13,589 nucleotides of DNA from Syntrophobacterales bacterium (GCA_030613915.1 JAUWKY010000013.1:1-13589), one strand, 5' to 3'; counted from the first letter of the stretch, positions 1-7,460 are shown. Numbers and translations: made by a program. The notes: generated by a model from the sequence alone, not told the origin.

Positions 1-107
1 TCATGGTGGTGGACGTCAGACCCGAAGAAAACATCATTCTCATTAGGGGTGCTGTGCCTGGCGGGCGGAACGGAGTGGTGTTTATCAAAAAAAGCGGCAA
101 ATTTTAG
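1..107 (+). CDS. rplC: 50S ribosomal protein L3, C-terminal fragment (gene starts outside the window)
   Basis: Only the last 34 codons are present, read from base 3 to the TAG at 105–107. The peptide contains the L3 C-terminal pattern: a short beta-strand, then GAVPGG followed by basic and hydrophobic residues ending KKSGKF. L3 binds the 3' part of 23S rRNA near the peptidyl transferase centre and acts early in 50S assembly. Its place directly before rplD is the universal S10-operon order, with rpsJ expected further upstream. A 62-base gap separates it from rplD. The identification rests on a short stretch, but the gene context makes it secure. Confidence 0.93.
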   Translation, partial: MVVDVRPEENIILIRGAVPGGRNGVVFIKKSGKF

Positions 108-169
108 CAACAAAGTAGTTTCTGAAGGAAAAGCTGCTCCCACGGTAGAGAGAAGAAAAGAGGCTGGTC

Positions 170-811
170 ATGGCAACAGTGGCCGTTTGCAATAGCAAGA
201 ACGAACAGATAGGTGAAATCGAACTGAACGACGAGATTTTCGATGTCCAGGTCAAATCACACCTGCTCCACGAAGTGGCGGTTATGCAACTAGCCAAGCG
301 GAGATCCGGGAGTGCTAGCACCAAAGGACGTTCTGAGGTGAAAGGTGGCGGTCGCAAGCCCTGGCGGCAGAAGGGGACTGGACGTGCTCGTGCAGGTACG
401 AGGTCTTCGCCGATTTGGCGCGGGGGGGGTGTCACCTTCGGTCCTAAGCCGAGAGATTATACTCCCAAGGTCAACAAAAAGATCCGCAAGCAGGCCTTGA
501 AGATGGCTTTGAGCAGCAAGTGTAAAGAGAATCAGGTGGTGGTATTAGATGGGCTTGGTTTTGATGAAATAAAAACAAAGGCTTTTGCGGAAGTTTTGCA
601 GGCTTTTGACATAGATAGTGTTTTGGTGGTGATTCCAGAGCGTGACGATGTTGTCGAAATTTCGGCCAAAAATGTGCCCCATACGAAGGTGCTGCGCTCT
701 GAAGGGCTGAATGTTTATGACATCCTCAGGTATCAGCATCTGATGTTAATAAAAGAGGCGGTGCCGAAAATAGAGGCTGCCCTGCTCGGGAAAGACACGC
801 ATAGCGCCTAG
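170..811 (+). CDS. rplD: 50S ribosomal protein L4
   Basis: The product has 213 residues, slightly longer than the 201 of E. coli L4. L4 lines part of the peptide exit tunnel and binds 23S rRNA domain I. In E. coli it also represses its own operon. The extended tunnel loop is clear at about residues 42–95, rich in Gly, Arg and Lys, with GGGRKPWRQKGTGRARAG and a following W-R-G-G-G. The globular alpha/beta part follows to the C-terminus. The ATG has the Shine-Dalgarno sequence AAGAGG at 158–163, six bases upstream. A run of eight G at 422–429 lies inside the loop but the frame stays open. The L4 target of E. coli lies before rpsJ, outside this window, so autoregulation cannot be judged here. 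Confidence 0.98.
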   Translation: MATVAVCNSKNEQIGEIELNDEIFDVQVKSHLLHEVAVMQLAKRRSGSASTKGRSEVKGGGRKPWRQKGTGRARAGTRSSPIWRGGGVTFGPKPRDYTPKVNKKIRKQALKMALSSKCKENQVVVLDGLGFDEIKTKAFAEVLQAFDIDSVLVVIPERDDVVEISAKNVPHTKVLRSEGLNVYDILRYQHLMLIKEAVPKIEAALLGKDTHSA

Positions 812-858
812 CAAAAAACAGAAATCTAACGCTATGCACGCTTGGCTACAGGTGAGTT

Positions 859-1149
859 ATGGAAGATGCCTACAAGATTATCAAACGACCACTGATTACT
901 GAAAAGAGCACGATAACAAAAGAGATGCACAATCAGCTGGCCTTCGAGGTGGATCGTCGGGCCAACAAGATAGAGATCAAGAAGGCTGTGGAGAGAATAT
1001 TCAAGGTTCAGGTGGAGGATGTGCGCACCATGAACTATCAGGGCAAACGCAAGCGGCTTGGTCGTGGCGAAGGCCGCAGGCGCCATTGGAAAAAGGCTGT
1101 TGTTACTCTGAAACCTGGGCAAAAGATCGAGTTTTTTGAGGGCGCTTAA
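859..1149 (+). CDS. rplW: 50S ribosomal protein L23
   Basis: The 96-residue product matches the usual L23 length. L23 sits at the exit of the peptide tunnel, where trigger factor and SRP dock. The N-terminus has the family pattern [11 protein letters not shown] (about residues 7–17). A conserved [17 protein letters not shown] helix follows, and then a basic loop with [14 protein letters not shown] that contacts 23S rRNA. The ATG is preceded by AGGTGA at 850–855, three bases away. The 47-base gap after rplD shows no strong structure. The gene ends 12 bases before rplB, so the two are probably translated from the same message. Confidence 0.98.
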   Translation: MEDAYKIIKRPLITEKSTITKEMHNQLAFEVDRRANKIEIKKAVERIFKVQVEDVRTMNYQGKRKRLGRGEGRRRHWKKAVVTLKPGQKIEFFEGA

Positions 1150-1161
1150 GAGAGGAAATCT

Positions 1162-1986
1162 ATGGCACTCAGAACCGTAAAACCGACATCACCTGGGAGA
1201 CGGTTTCAAACTTACCCGACTTTTGAGGAGATTACTCGCACCAAGCCGGAGAAGAGTCTACTGCGGCCACACAAGAGATCGGGTGGTCGCAACTCTTATG
1301 GCCGGACTACCGTGCGCCATCGGGGAGGAGGGCACAAGCGTAGGTATCGGATTATCGATTTCAAGCGTGCCAAGAGCGACATACCAGCCCGGGTGGCCAC
1401 CATTGAGTACGATCCGAATCGCTCTGCTCGGATTGCGCTCCTCCATTATGCAGACGGTGAGAAGCGTTACATTCTCGCACCCGTGGGGATGCAGGTGGGC
1501 GATACGGTGATTACCAGCGAGTCGGCCGACATCAAACCGGGCAATACTCTACCCTTAGAAAAAATTCCCCTGGGTACCATTATCCACAATGTGGAAATGA
1601 AAGCAGGAAAGGGCGGACAGTTGGCGCGTAGCGCCGGAACTGGGGTGCAGCTCATGGCCAAGGAGGGTCGTTACGGTTTGCTGAAGCTGCCCTCGGGAGA
1701 GCTGCGGAGAGTATTGCTGGAGTGCAAGGCCACCATCGGCCAGGTGGGAAATATTGATCACGAAAACATTAGCCTGGGCAAGGCGGGACGTACGCGCTGG
1801 CTCGGGCGCAGATCCAAAGTGCGCGGTGTGGCCATGAACCCGGTGGATCATCCTCACGGGGGTGGCGAGGGCAAGAGTTCAGGAGGACGGCATCCAGTTA
1901 GCCCATGGGGTATGCCCACCAAGGGATACCGTACTCGTAAGTCGAAACCAAGTGACAAGTATATTGTGAAGAGGCGCCCCAGGTAG
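1162..1986 (+). CDS. rplB: 50S ribosomal protein L2
   Basis: L2 has 274 residues, close to the family norm of about 273–277. It bridges the subunits and is needed for subunit association and for the peptidyl transferase centre. The N-terminal OB-fold and SH3-like domains are recognisable ([18 protein letters not shown] at about residues 52–69). The C-terminal signature begins [13 protein letters not shown], with the conserved histidine at residue 230 matching E. coli H229. It continues to [10 protein letters not shown] and GYRTRK. The ATG follows AGAGGA at 1151–1156 by five bases. The reading frame is intact and nothing departs from the family. Confidence 0.99.
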   Translation: MALRTVKPTSPGRRFQTYPTFEEITRTKPEKSLLRPHKRSGGRNSYGRTTVRHRGGGHKRRYRIIDFKRAKSDIPARVATIEYDPNRSARIALLHYADGEKRYILAPVGMQVGDTVITSESADIKPGNTLPLEKIPLGTIIHNVEMKAGKGGQLARSAGTGVQLMAKEGRYGLLKLPSGELRRVLLECKATIGQVGNIDHENISLGKAGRTRWLGRRSKVRGVAMNPVDHPHGGGEGKSSGGRHPVSPWGMPTKGYRTRKSKPSDKYIVKRRPR

Positions 1987-2010
1987 GGCGCTAAGTTTGA
2001 GGAGGCAAAC

Positions 2011-2298
2011 GTGCCGCGATCGTTAAAAAAAGGTCCTTTTGTTGAAGAAAAATTATTGAAGAAGGTACTGATTGCTCAGGAGCACCGGGATCACCGGATG
2101 ATCAAGACCTGGTCTCGTCGCTCCACCGTTGTTCCTGAATTTGTAGGTTTGACTCTAGCGGTGCACAACGGCAGGAAGTTCATTCCTGTGTTTGTCACCG
2201 AGAACATGGTGGGACATAAACTGGGTGAATTTGCTCCCACGAGGATATTCTACAGTCATGCGGGCGATCGCAAGAGTCGTCTGAAGGGCAAGAGGTAA
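2011..2298 (+). CDS. rpsS: 30S ribosomal protein S19, GTG start
   Basis: The 95-residue protein starts with the canonical [10 protein letters not shown], which fixes the GTG at 2011 as the start. The Shine-Dalgarno GAGGAGG at 1999–2005 is five bases away. S19 sits in the head of the 30S subunit near the A-site finger and pairs with S13. The family signature lies around residues 50–75, with [23 protein letters not shown]. The tail ends in [11 protein letters not shown] and is basic, as in other S19 proteins. It lies in the invariant rplB–rpsS–rplV order. It is one of six small-subunit genes here with a non-ATG start. Confidence 0.98.
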   Translation: MPRSLKKGPFVEEKLLKKVLIAQEHRDHRMIKTWSRRSTVVPEFVGLTLAVHNGRKFIPVFVTENMVGHKLGEFAPTRIFYSHAGDRKSRLKGKR

Positions 2299-2342
2299 GG
2301 AACCTGGCGGCGACAAAGCCAGCCGACCATAGGACGCGAATT

Positions 2343-2675
2343 ATGGAAGCCAAGGCAGTTACTCGATATGTCAGAATCTCGCCGCGCAAGGCGCGATTGG
2401 TCACCGAACTCATAAAGGGAAAGCCGGTTGAGGAGGCCTTAACGATTCTTAGATTCGTGCCTAAGAAGGCAGCGCGTTTGGTGGATAAAACACTACGCTC
2501 AGCGCTGGCTAACGCCGAGCAGAATCCTAATATCGATGTAGATACACTCTACATCAAGCGGATATTTGTGGATGGGGGGCCCACAATGAAACGTTGGCGG
2601 GCTCGGGCTATGGGACGCGCCAATAAGATCATCAAGCGCTCCAGCCACATCACGGTCGTTCTCGATGAGGCCTAG
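2343..2675 (+). CDS. rplV: 50S ribosomal protein L22
   Basis: The 110-residue product is full-length L22. L22 touches all six 23S rRNA domains, and its beta-hairpin lines the exit tunnel opposite L4. The N-terminal part has the family motif [11 protein letters not shown] (residues 10–20). The C-terminal part has the hairpin with [16 protein letters not shown] and then the ITVVLDE ending. The start ATG has only a weak AGGA at 2331–2334, eight bases upstream, so translational coupling from rpsS may help. It is followed by an unusually long 110-base gap before rpsC, while these two genes are normally nearly contiguous. Confidence 0.98.
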   Translation: MEAKAVTRYVRISPRKARLVTELIKGKPVEEALTILRFVPKKAARLVDKTLRSALANAEQNPNIDVDTLYIKRIFVDGGPTMKRWRARAMGRANKIIKRSSHITVVLDEA

Positions 2676-2785
2676 CACGGTTCATCTTATTTTGCCTGTT
2701 TAAAGCTGAAGACATTTTCAATGGATAGTGCAAGACGATCTCGACACTTTAGTTCATTTTAGGCAATTTGCCCTGGAGGTGAAGT
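2676..2785 (+). other. Expanded rplV–rpsC intergenic gap with small palindrome
   Basis: This 110-base spacer is A/T-richer than the flanking genes and holds no convincing gene. A compact inverted repeat, GGCA-ATT-TGCC, spans 2763–2773 and ends just before the rpsC Shine-Dalgarno sequence at 2775–2782. A 13-codon ATG frame at 2721–2762 has no ribosome binding site and resembles nothing. No T-run terminator or paired -35/-10 boxes could be supported. In E. coli the same spacer is under 20 bases. Its role is unknown. Confidence 0.5.
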
Positions 2786-3412
2786 TTGGGACAGAAGGTA
2801 CATCCGATAGGACTTAGGCTGGGCGTCATCCGGACGTGGGATTCCACGTGGTTTGCCAAAAAGGAATACGCTAATCTCGTTTATGAAGATGCTGAAATCC
2901 GTAGATTCCTCAAAGAAAAGCTTTACCACGCAGGGATTTCGCGGATCGAAATCGCGCGTGCGGCTGACCGGGCGAAGATCAGAATCCATACCGCCCGGCC
3001 AGGCATAGTGATTGGGAAAAAGGGTGCCGAAATCGAAGCCCTGAAGCAACAGCTGGAACAGATAGTCAAGCGCGAGGTAATGATCGATATCCAAGAGGTG
3101 CGCAAGCCGGAAATGGATGCCACTTTGGTTGCCGAAAACATTGCTCTCCAGCTGACACGCCGGGTCGCTTTTCGTCGGGCAATGAAGAAAGCTGTGAGCT
3201 CGTCATTGAAGTTCGGTGCCAAAGGAGTACGCGTGGCCTGTGCCGGTCGTTTGGGGGGAGCAGAAATGGCCAGACGTGAGTGGTATCGCGAAGGTCGGGT
3301 GCCGTTGCACACGCTTAGGGCTGATATTGATTATGGCACTGCGGTGGCCAAGACCACGTACGGGGTAATCGGCGTAAAGGTTTGGATTTTCAAGGGTGAG
3401 GTTCTTACCTGA
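2786..3412 (+). CDS. rpsC: 30S ribosomal protein S3, TTG start
   Basis: The 208-residue protein opens with [13 protein letters not shown], the invariant S3 N-terminus. This proves the TTG at 2786. The strong Shine-Dalgarno GGAGGTGA at 2775–2782 ends three bases before it. S3 forms part of the mRNA entry channel on the 30S subunit and helps unwind mRNA. A type II KH domain is visible, with the GKKG loop at residues 77–80. The C-terminal domain carries [20 protein letters not shown] and ends soon after [11 protein letters not shown]. The length is at the short end of the family because there is no acidic tail extension. The frame is complete and followed by rplP after 24 bases. Confidence 0.98.
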   Translation: MGQKVHPIGLRLGVIRTWDSTWFAKKEYANLVYEDAEIRRFLKEKLYHAGISRIEIARAADRAKIRIHTARPGIVIGKKGAEIEALKQQLEQIVKREVMIDIQEVRKPEMDATLVAENIALQLTRRVAFRRAMKKAVSSSLKFGAKGVRVACAGRLGGAEMARREWYREGRVPLHTLRADIDYGTAVAKTTYGVIGVKVWIFKGEVLT

Positions 3413-3436
3413 GCAGATCCAGAGGGATAGCTAAAT

Positions 3437-3850
3437 ATGTTAGCACCGAAGAAGGTTAAGTTCCGGAAACAACAAAAAGGGCGAATGAGAGGCAAGGCCC
3501 ATCGCGGCAGTAAGCTGATATTTGGTGATTATGGTCTGCAAGCCACTGAGCCCTCGTGGATGACCTCCCGACAGATTGAGGCGGCGCGTATCGCCATGAC
3601 CAGGCATATCAAGAGGGGCGGTAAGGTTTGGATCCGAGTTTTTCCAGATAAGCCTGTTACCAAGAAACCCACCGAGACCAGGATGGGAAAAGGCAAAGGG
3701 TCTCCTGAGGGCTGGGTTGCAGTGGTTCGCCCTGGTAAAATTCTGTACGAGATGGAAGGCGTGCCTGAACCAGTGGCCAGGGAAGCCTTCAGGTTGGCTG
3801 GCCACAAGCTGGGCTTTGGCACTAAATTCGTCAGCCGGGGAGGAAGCTGA
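3437..3850 (+). CDS. rplP: 50S ribosomal protein L16
   Basis: The 137-residue protein is full-length L16. It starts [17 protein letters not shown], followed by [28 protein letters not shown] sequence, the L16 family signature. L16 binds near the A-site and is a late-joining 50S protein that helps position aminoacyl-tRNA. A run [17 protein letters not shown] contacts rRNA and the A-site tRNA. The upstream AGAGGGA is at 3421–3427. The last base of its TGA stop is the first base of the rpmC ATG, so the two genes are likely to be translationally coupled. Confidence 0.98.
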   Translation: MLAPKKVKFRKQQKGRMRGKAHRGSKLIFGDYGLQATEPSWMTSRQIEAARIAMTRHIKRGGKVWIRVFPDKPVTKKPTETRMGKGKGSPEGWVAVVRPGKILYEMEGVPEPVAREAFRLAGHKLGFGTKFVSRGGS

Positions 3851-4050
3851 TGAAGGCTAGCGAATTTCGTGAGCAGAGCGTTGAAGAGTTGGAAGTAAAA
3901 GCAAGAGAACTGGCGGAGGCGTTCTTCAACCTGAAATTTCAACACGCCACCGGTCAGTTGGACAATACAGCCCAACTGAAAAGAACCCGAAGAGACATTG
4001 CCCGGGTAAAAACTGTTTTAGAAGAGAAGCGACGGGCAAATGAGGACTAG
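3850..4050 (+). CDS. rpmC: 50S ribosomal protein L29
   Basis: The 66-residue product is a normal-length L29, mostly alpha-helical. L29 sits next to L23 at the tunnel exit. The conserved core [29 protein letters not shown] covers the second and third helices. The start ATG overlaps the rplP stop by one base. Its Shine-Dalgarno sequence GGGGAGG at 3837–3843 lies inside the rplP 3' end. The stop TAG is three bases before the rpsQ start, making rplP–rpmC–rpsQ the tightest block in the window. Confidence 0.98.
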   Translation: MKASEFREQSVEELEVKARELAEAFFNLKFQHATGQLDNTAQLKRTRRDIARVKTVLEEKRRANED

Positions 4051-4053
4051 AGC

Positions 4054-4314
4054 ATGAAAGAGAGAGGTCTACGGAAGACCCTAACGGGTACTGTCATTAG
4101 CGATGCAATGGAAAAGACCGTGGTGGTGCAAGTCGATAGGCTGGTCAAGCACCACACCTATAAGAAGTACGTACGGAGACGCTCTAAACATAAAGCTCAT
4201 GATGAAAATAATGATTGCAAAAAAGGCGATCAAGTGGTGATTCGTGAAACGAGGCCTTTGAGTAAGACCAAGCGGTGGCGAGTGAGCCAGATCGTTGAAA
4301 AGGGTGTCACCTAA
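4054..4314 (+). CDS. rpsQ: 30S ribosomal protein S17
   Basis: The 86-residue protein has the S17 OB-fold. It begins with a basic [22 protein letters not shown] stretch, followed by [13 protein letters not shown], and has the [18 protein letters not shown] signature around residues 60–77. S17 binds 16S rRNA in the 5' domain early in assembly. The Shine-Dalgarno GAGGA at 4042–4046 lies within the end of rpmC. In E. coli this is the last gene of the S10 operon. Here it is followed by a 131-base gap carrying a long hairpin, so the historical boundary is still visible. Confidence 0.98.
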   Translation: MKERGLRKTLTGTVISDAMEKTVVVQVDRLVKHHTYKKYVRRRSKHKAHDENNDCKKGDQVVIRETRPLSKTKRWRVSQIVEKGVT

Positions 4315-4365
4315 CTCGAGTTGAGTGGGCAGAGTCAGGAGTGTTCTACTATTCAAGAAAATAAA

Positions 4366-4406
4366 CCCTCATGTCGGATGCCCACTTTGGGTATGCAACG
4401 TGAGGG
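4366..4406 (+). promoter_or_regulatory. 41-base near-palindromic hairpin at the S10/spc boundary
   Basis: Bases 4366–4384 pair with 4388–4406 around a three-base CTT loop. The outer nine positions all pair (CCCTCATGT with ACGTGAGGG, one G·U). Two single mismatches follow, then a seven-pair inner stem (ATGCCCA with TGGGTAT, one G·U). That gives 17 pairs in all. The sequence after it, TAATACTACC, has no T-run, so it is not a standard intrinsic terminator. It ends 39 bases before the rplN start. It may be an RNA processing site, an attenuator or a dispersed palindromic repeat. The palindrome is certain and its role is not. Confidence 0.65.
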
Positions 4407-4445
4407 TAATACTACCTGCGGATTGAAGCACGAGCGGAGTGAACA

Positions 4446-4814
4446 ATGATTCAGACAGAAACCAAGCTGTTGGCCGCTGACAATTCAGGAGCCAAGAAGC
4501 TCTATTGCATAAAGGTCCTGGGCGGGTCCCGCAAGCGTTACGCTCGGGTGGGAGACATCATCGTGGTCTCAATCAAGGAGGCCATTCCCAACGCCAAGGT
4601 TAGACCTGGAGATGTGATGAGAGCAGTGGTGGTAAGGACTAAGAAAGAAATTCGGCGGCGGGATGGCTCCTATATCCGCTTTGACGACAATTCTGCAGTA
4701 TTGGTTAACCAACAGCGTGAACCTATTGGTACCAGGATTTTTGGGCCGGTGGCGCGTGAACTGAGAGCCAAGGGATTTATGAAAATCATCTCTCTGGCAC
4801 CAGAAGTGCTCTAG
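4446..4814 (+). CDS. rplN: 50S ribosomal protein L14
   Basis: The 122-residue protein has the standard L14 length. L14 lies at the subunit interface and contacts 16S helix 14. It begins [18 protein letters not shown] and carries the family signature around [21 protein letters not shown]. It ends in [19 protein letters not shown], as expected. The ATG follows GGAG at 4436–4439 by six bases. It is the first gene of the spc operon in E. coli. The gap before it, 4315–4445, contains a long hairpin but no promoter I can defend. Confidence 0.98.
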   Translation: MIQTETKLLAADNSGAKKLYCIKVLGGSRKRYARVGDIIVVSIKEAIPNAKVRPGDVMRAVVVRTKKEIRRRDGSYIRFDDNSAVLVNQQREPIGTRIFGPVARELRAKGFMKIISLAPEVL

Positions 4815-4830
4815 GCGAGAGGGAGATTTG

Positions 4831-5160
4831 ATGGCACAGAAAAAGAGATACCATATCAAAAGAGACGACATAGTTATGGTTATTGCCGGGAAAGAAAAAG
4901 GTAAGACCGGCAAGATTCTGAGGATTTTTCCCAAGAAAGACCGGGCCGTAGTGGAGAAAGTCAACTTTATCAAGCGCCACACACGGCCAGGGGCACACAG
5001 TCGCCAGGGAGGTATCGTGGAAAAGGAGAACCCGATCCCAATTTCCAACCTCATGGTGGTGTGTGGCAAATGCACTGATCCCAGTCGTGTGGGACGGAGG
5101 GTGCTCGAAGACGGCAAGAGCGTTCGCTACTGCAAGAAATGCGATGAAATAATAGAGTAG
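4831..5160 (+). CDS. rplX: 50S ribosomal protein L24 with zinc-ribbon-like C-terminus
   Basis: The product has 109 residues from the ATG at 4831. A TTG three bases earlier is in frame but leaves only two bases after the Shine-Dalgarno GGGAG (4821–4825), so the ATG is preferred. L24 starts 50S assembly and borders the tunnel exit. The KOW motif covers about residues 11–32 (IVMVIAGKEKGKTGKI). The C-terminal part has two CxxC pairs, C78/C81 and C101/C104, a possible zinc ribbon. These cysteines are absent from E. coli L24 but occur in some lineages. The conserved RVGRRVLEDGK links them. The gene starts 16 bases after rplN and ends 32 bases before rplE. Confidence 0.97.
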   Translation: MAQKKRYHIKRDDIVMVIAGKEKGKTGKILRIFPKKDRAVVEKVNFIKRHTRPGAHSRQGGIVEKENPIPISNLMVVCGKCTDPSRVGRRVLEDGKSVRYCKKCDEIIE

Positions 5161-5192
5161 CAAAGTATAGGAAAAGATAGAGGGTTCGTTCG

Positions 5193-5732
5193 ATGTCCAG
5201 ATTGAAAGAAACGTATCAGACAGACTTGATGCCTGCTCTCACGAAAGAGTTTCGTTACACCAGTCCAATGGAAGTACCCCGGCTGGAGAAGATCGTGCTC
5301 AACATGGGATTGGGAGAGGCCATTCAAAACATCAAAGTGCTGGATGCCGCAATGGAAGAGTTGACCCTCATTGCTGGACAACGTCCGGTGGTCACCCGAG
5401 CGCGAAAATCCATTGCTTCTTTCAAGTTGAGAGAGGGCATGCCCATCGGATGCATGGTAACCCTCCGAAAAGGAATGATGTACGACTTCTTTGACAAACT
5501 GGTTAACGTGACACTACCTCGAGTTCGTGACTTTCGGGGTCTGTCTGACAAATCTCTCGATGGCCGAGGAAACTTTACCCTGGGTATCAAAGAGCACATT
5601 ATTTTCCCGGAGATCGAGTACGACAAGATTGACAAGATCAAGGGGTTGAACATTACCATAGTCACCACAGCCAAAACCGATGAAGAGGGTAAGGCCCTGT
5701 TGAAAATGATGGGTATGCCCTTCAAAGACTAA
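5193..5732 (+). CDS. rplE: 50S ribosomal protein L5
   Basis: The 179-residue protein is normal-length L5, which binds 5S rRNA and contacts P-site tRNA in the central protuberance. Recognisable parts are the [16 protein letters not shown] signature near residues 29–44, ITGQRP-like [23 protein letters not shown], and the late segment with [21 protein letters not shown]. The C-terminus ends LLKMMGMPF. The ATG follows AGAGGG at 5179–5184. In E. coli the S8 repressor target lies around the rplX–rplE junction. I could not fold a matching site in the 32-base gap here, so S8 feedback is not supported from sequence alone. Confidence 0.98.
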   Translation: MSRLKETYQTDLMPALTKEFRYTSPMEVPRLEKIVLNMGLGEAIQNIKVLDAAMEELTLIAGQRPVVTRARKSIASFKLREGMPIGCMVTLRKGMMYDFFDKLVNVTLPRVRDFRGLSDKSLDGRGNFTLGIKEHIIFPEIEYDKIDKIKGLNITIVTTAKTDEEGKALLKMMGMPFKD

Positions 5733-5751
5733 TAGGACGGAGGAGGTAACC

Positions 5752-5937
5752 TTGGCCAGAAAGTCACTTATCGCCAAAGCAAAAAGAAAACCGAAATTTA
5801 AGGTGCGGTCATACAATCGCTGCCCTCTTTGTGGGCGCCCCAGGGCTTTCTTGCGCAAGTTCGGCATCTGCCGCATCTGTTTCCGGAGCATGGCCCTTCG
5901 AGGCGAACTTCCCGGTGTAATAAAGTCGAGCTGGTAG
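5752..5937 (+). CDS. rpsN: 30S ribosomal protein S14, type Z (zinc-binding), TTG start
   Basis: The 61-residue product is the short, zinc-binding (C+) form of S14, not the ~100-residue form of E. coli. Four cysteines form the site: C24/C27 in RCPLCGRPR and C40/C43 in ICRICFR. S14 joins the 30S head late, next to S3 and S10. The TTG start is fixed by the typical [16 protein letters not shown] opening and by a perfect AGGAGGT Shine-Dalgarno at 5741–5747. It lies between rplE and rpsH as usual. A frame at 5829–6020 across its end is only a shadow. Confidence 0.98.
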   Translation: MARKSLIAKAKRKPKFKVRSYNRCPLCGRPRAFLRKFGICRICFRSMALRGELPGVIKSSW

Positions 5938-5952
5938 CAAAGGAGCATCTCC

Positions 5953-6351
5953 ATGGTGATGACGGATCCTATCGCAGATTTTCTCACCCAGATTCGCAAC
6001 GGGTGTATGGCAAAGTTTGAACAGCTAGATATTCCTTCCTCCAAGATGAAGTTGAACATCGCTAAACTGCTAAAGGAAGAGGGCTATATCAAGAACTACA
6101 AGCTCATTAAGGATAAAAGACAAGGTAGGCTGCGACTCTATCTGAAATACGATACAGATAATGTTTCAGTCATTGGTGGTATAGAGCGTATAAGTAAACC
6201 AAGTTGTAGGGTTTATGTGCACCACGATAAGATTCCCCCTGTACTCAATGGCTTGGGCACCGCAATCCTCTCTACCTCAAAAGGCCTCCTAACTGACCGG
6301 GAGGCCCGTAAGCAGAAGGTCGGAGGGGAGCTTCTTTGTAAGGTGTGGTAG
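5953..6351 (+). CDS. rpsH: 30S ribosomal protein S8
   Basis: The 132-residue protein is full-length S8, which binds helix 21 of 16S rRNA and is a primary assembly protein. In E. coli it also represses the spc operon. The start region is ATG-GTG-ATG. The first ATG sits eight bases after AAGGAG (5939–5944) and is taken here, while the third codon would give the short [14 protein letters not shown] form. The C-terminus carries the signature with [33 protein letters not shown] and GGELLCKVW. It ends 44 bases before rplF. Confidence 0.98.
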   Translation: MVMTDPIADFLTQIRNGCMAKFEQLDIPSSKMKLNIAKLLKEEGYIKNYKLIKDKRQGRLRLYLKYDTDNVSVIGGIERISKPSCRVYVHHDKIPPVLNGLGTAILSTSKGLLTDREARKQKVGGELLCKVW

Positions 6352-6371
6352 AGCCCGGCTGCAAGGAAACC

Positions 6372-6393
6372 AGGATCCACTGAGGAGGATCTT
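6372..6393 (+). promoter_or_regulatory. rplF: Hairpin overlapping the rplF Shine-Dalgarno sequence
   Basis: Bases 6372–6378 can pair with 6387–6393: a GATCC/GGATC core, one G·U and one A–U, around an eight-base loop. The Shine-Dalgarno GAGGAGG occupies 6382–6388. Its last two G would be paired and the rest would lie in the loop. Such a fold could tune L6 initiation. The stem is short, so this is suggestive only. Confidence 0.35.
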
Positions 6394-6395
6394 AC

Positions 6396-6935
6396 ATGTC
6401 TCGTATTGGTAAACTACCTGTTGAAGTTCCAGCAGGCGTGAAAGTAAATCTCCGGGGTTCGGAGATCGAAGTAAGTGGGACCAAGGGTACACTCAAGCGT
6501 GAACTTCCACCGCGGGTAAAGGTGGAAATGACCGATGGCAATATTACAGTGAGTCCGGCGGATAGCGGTAGGGAGGCGAGGGCGCTCCATGGGTTGACCC
6601 GAACCTTGATCAACAACATGGTGGAGGGTGTGACCAATGGTTATACCAAGGTATTGGAGCTTAGCGGCGTTGGTTATCGTGCCGATGTTAGGGGTGATAC
6701 CCTCCATCTGAGTTTGGGTTATTCGCACCCCATTGAGTTCAAGTTGCCCAAAGGAATACAGGCTGCAGTTGACAAACAGAACCGCATTACCTTGACCGGT
6801 ATTGATAAAGAACAGCTGGGTATGGCCGCCGCTAAGATTCGCGACTTCCGCCGCTGCGAACCTTACAAGGGCAAAGGCATCAGATATGCCGGCGAAGTGG
6901 TGCGGCGGAAGGTTGGTAAGGCCGGAGTAAAGTAA
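6396..6935 (+). CDS. rplF: 50S ribosomal protein L6
   Basis: The 179-residue protein has the expected L6 length and its two repeated alpha/beta domains. L6 sits near the factor-binding stalk and the sarcin–ricin loop. It begins MSRIGKLPVEVPAGVKV. The middle carries ELSGVGYRADVRGDTLHLSLGYSHP (from about residue 88). The C-terminal signature holds RDFRRCEPYKGKGIRYAGE before VVRRKVGK. The ATG follows a strong GAGGAGG at 6382–6388. It is followed by a 153-base gap, the longest in the window, which holds a heptad repeat element. Confidence 0.98.
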   Translation: MSRIGKLPVEVPAGVKVNLRGSEIEVSGTKGTLKRELPPRVKVEMTDGNITVSPADSGREARALHGLTRTLINNMVEGVTNGYTKVLELSGVGYRADVRGDTLHLSLGYSHPIEFKLPKGIQAAVDKQNRITLTGIDKEQLGMAAAKIRDFRRCEPYKGKGIRYAGEVVRRKVGKAGVK

Positions 6936-6941
6936 CTAAGC

Positions 6942-7075
6942 GTTCAGCGATCAGTCATCAGCTGTCAGTTTTGTTGACAGTCGGAAATATTTAGAACCAC
7001 AGCAAGTATATAACATGGTTGACAATCTTGAATCCGCAATCGGGATAGAAGCAGTTGCTGAAAGCTGATCGCTAT
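6942..7075 (+). repeat. Heptad inverted-repeat element A (TCAGC heptads, long loop)
   Basis: The left arm at 6942–6969 is four phased heptads. Each is a variable dinucleotide (GT, GA, CA, TG) followed by TCAGC or TCAGT. The right arm at 7055–7075 has the reverse-complement heptads GCTGA, GCTGA and GCT at a seven-base period. Bases 6946–6954 pair perfectly with 7065–7073 (nine pairs). After a G·U and a two-base mismatch, 6958–6962 pair with 7057–7061. The 94-base loop contains a smaller hairpin, CTGTCA/TGACAG (6962–6967 and 6975–6980). The element fills the gap, starting six bases after the rplF stop and ending one base before the rplR Shine-Dalgarno. It could be a mobile-type palindromic repeat or a structured spacer. 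Confidence 0.7.
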
Positions 7076-7088
7076 AAAGGTGTGAAAT

Positions 7089-7460
7089 ATGGCATCGAGA
7101 ATGAATCCTCGGCAGCAAGCACGGCTCAAACGGAAGAAACGTATACGCAAAAAGATATCAGGAAGTCCGGAGCGACCAAGGCTTAGCGTTTTTCGGTCCA
7201 CTAAGCACATCTATGCCCAACTGATCGATGATGACAACGGTGTGACCTTGGTTGCCATCTCCACCTTGCGTCCAGATGTTCGCCAACAAGAAAAAGTTAA
7301 GGGCAAGATCGAGGGGGCCAAGAGGGTGGGCAAGATGATTGCCGATAAGGCCAAAGCGAAAGGGATTACCGAGGTAGTATTTGATCGCAACGGTTTCTTG
7401 TATCATGGCCGAGTGCGAGCTCTTGCCACGGCGGCCAGGGAAGCAGGACTGGAGTTTTAG
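7089..7460 (+). CDS. rplR: 50S ribosomal protein L18
   Basis: The 123-residue product is full-length L18, which binds 5S rRNA with L5 and L25-type proteins in the central protuberance. The basic N-terminus ([30 protein letters not shown]) is typical. It is followed by [12 protein letters not shown] and the C-terminal [26 protein letters not shown] signature. The ATG follows AAAGGTG at 7077–7083. The gene is bracketed by two related heptad repeat elements, one on each side, but its own sequence and frame look unaffected. Confidence 0.98.
   Translation: MASRMNPRQQARLKRKKRIRKKISGSPERPRLSVFRSTKHIYAQLIDDDNGVTLVAISTLRPDVRQQEKVKGKIEGAKRVGKMIADKAKAKGITEVVFDRNGFLYHGRVRALATAAREAGLEF

Noticed and set aside
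2721..2762. Thirteen-codon frame in the rplV–rpsC gap as a leader peptide
   Set aside because: It has no ribosome binding site, no recognisable peptide pattern and no attenuator structure linked to it.
4321..4352. A promoter before rplN built from TTGAGT at 4321 and TACTAT at 4347
   Set aside because: The spacing is 20 bases and the -35 box is weak, so it is not better than chance in this gap.
4366..4406. The S10/spc hairpin as an intrinsic terminator
   Set aside because: No T-run follows the stem; the next bases are TAATACTACC.
5161..5192. An S8 repressor target at the rplX–rplE junction as in E. coli
   Set aside because: No helix resembling 16S helix 21 could be folded in or near this 32-base gap by eye.
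6974..7024. Two TTGACA words (6974–6979 and 7019–7024) as -35 boxes in the rplF–rplR gap
   Set aside because: Neither has a good -10 box at 16–18 bases. The A/T-rich TATATA at 7007–7012 is 27 bases from the first, and only a poor match follows the second.
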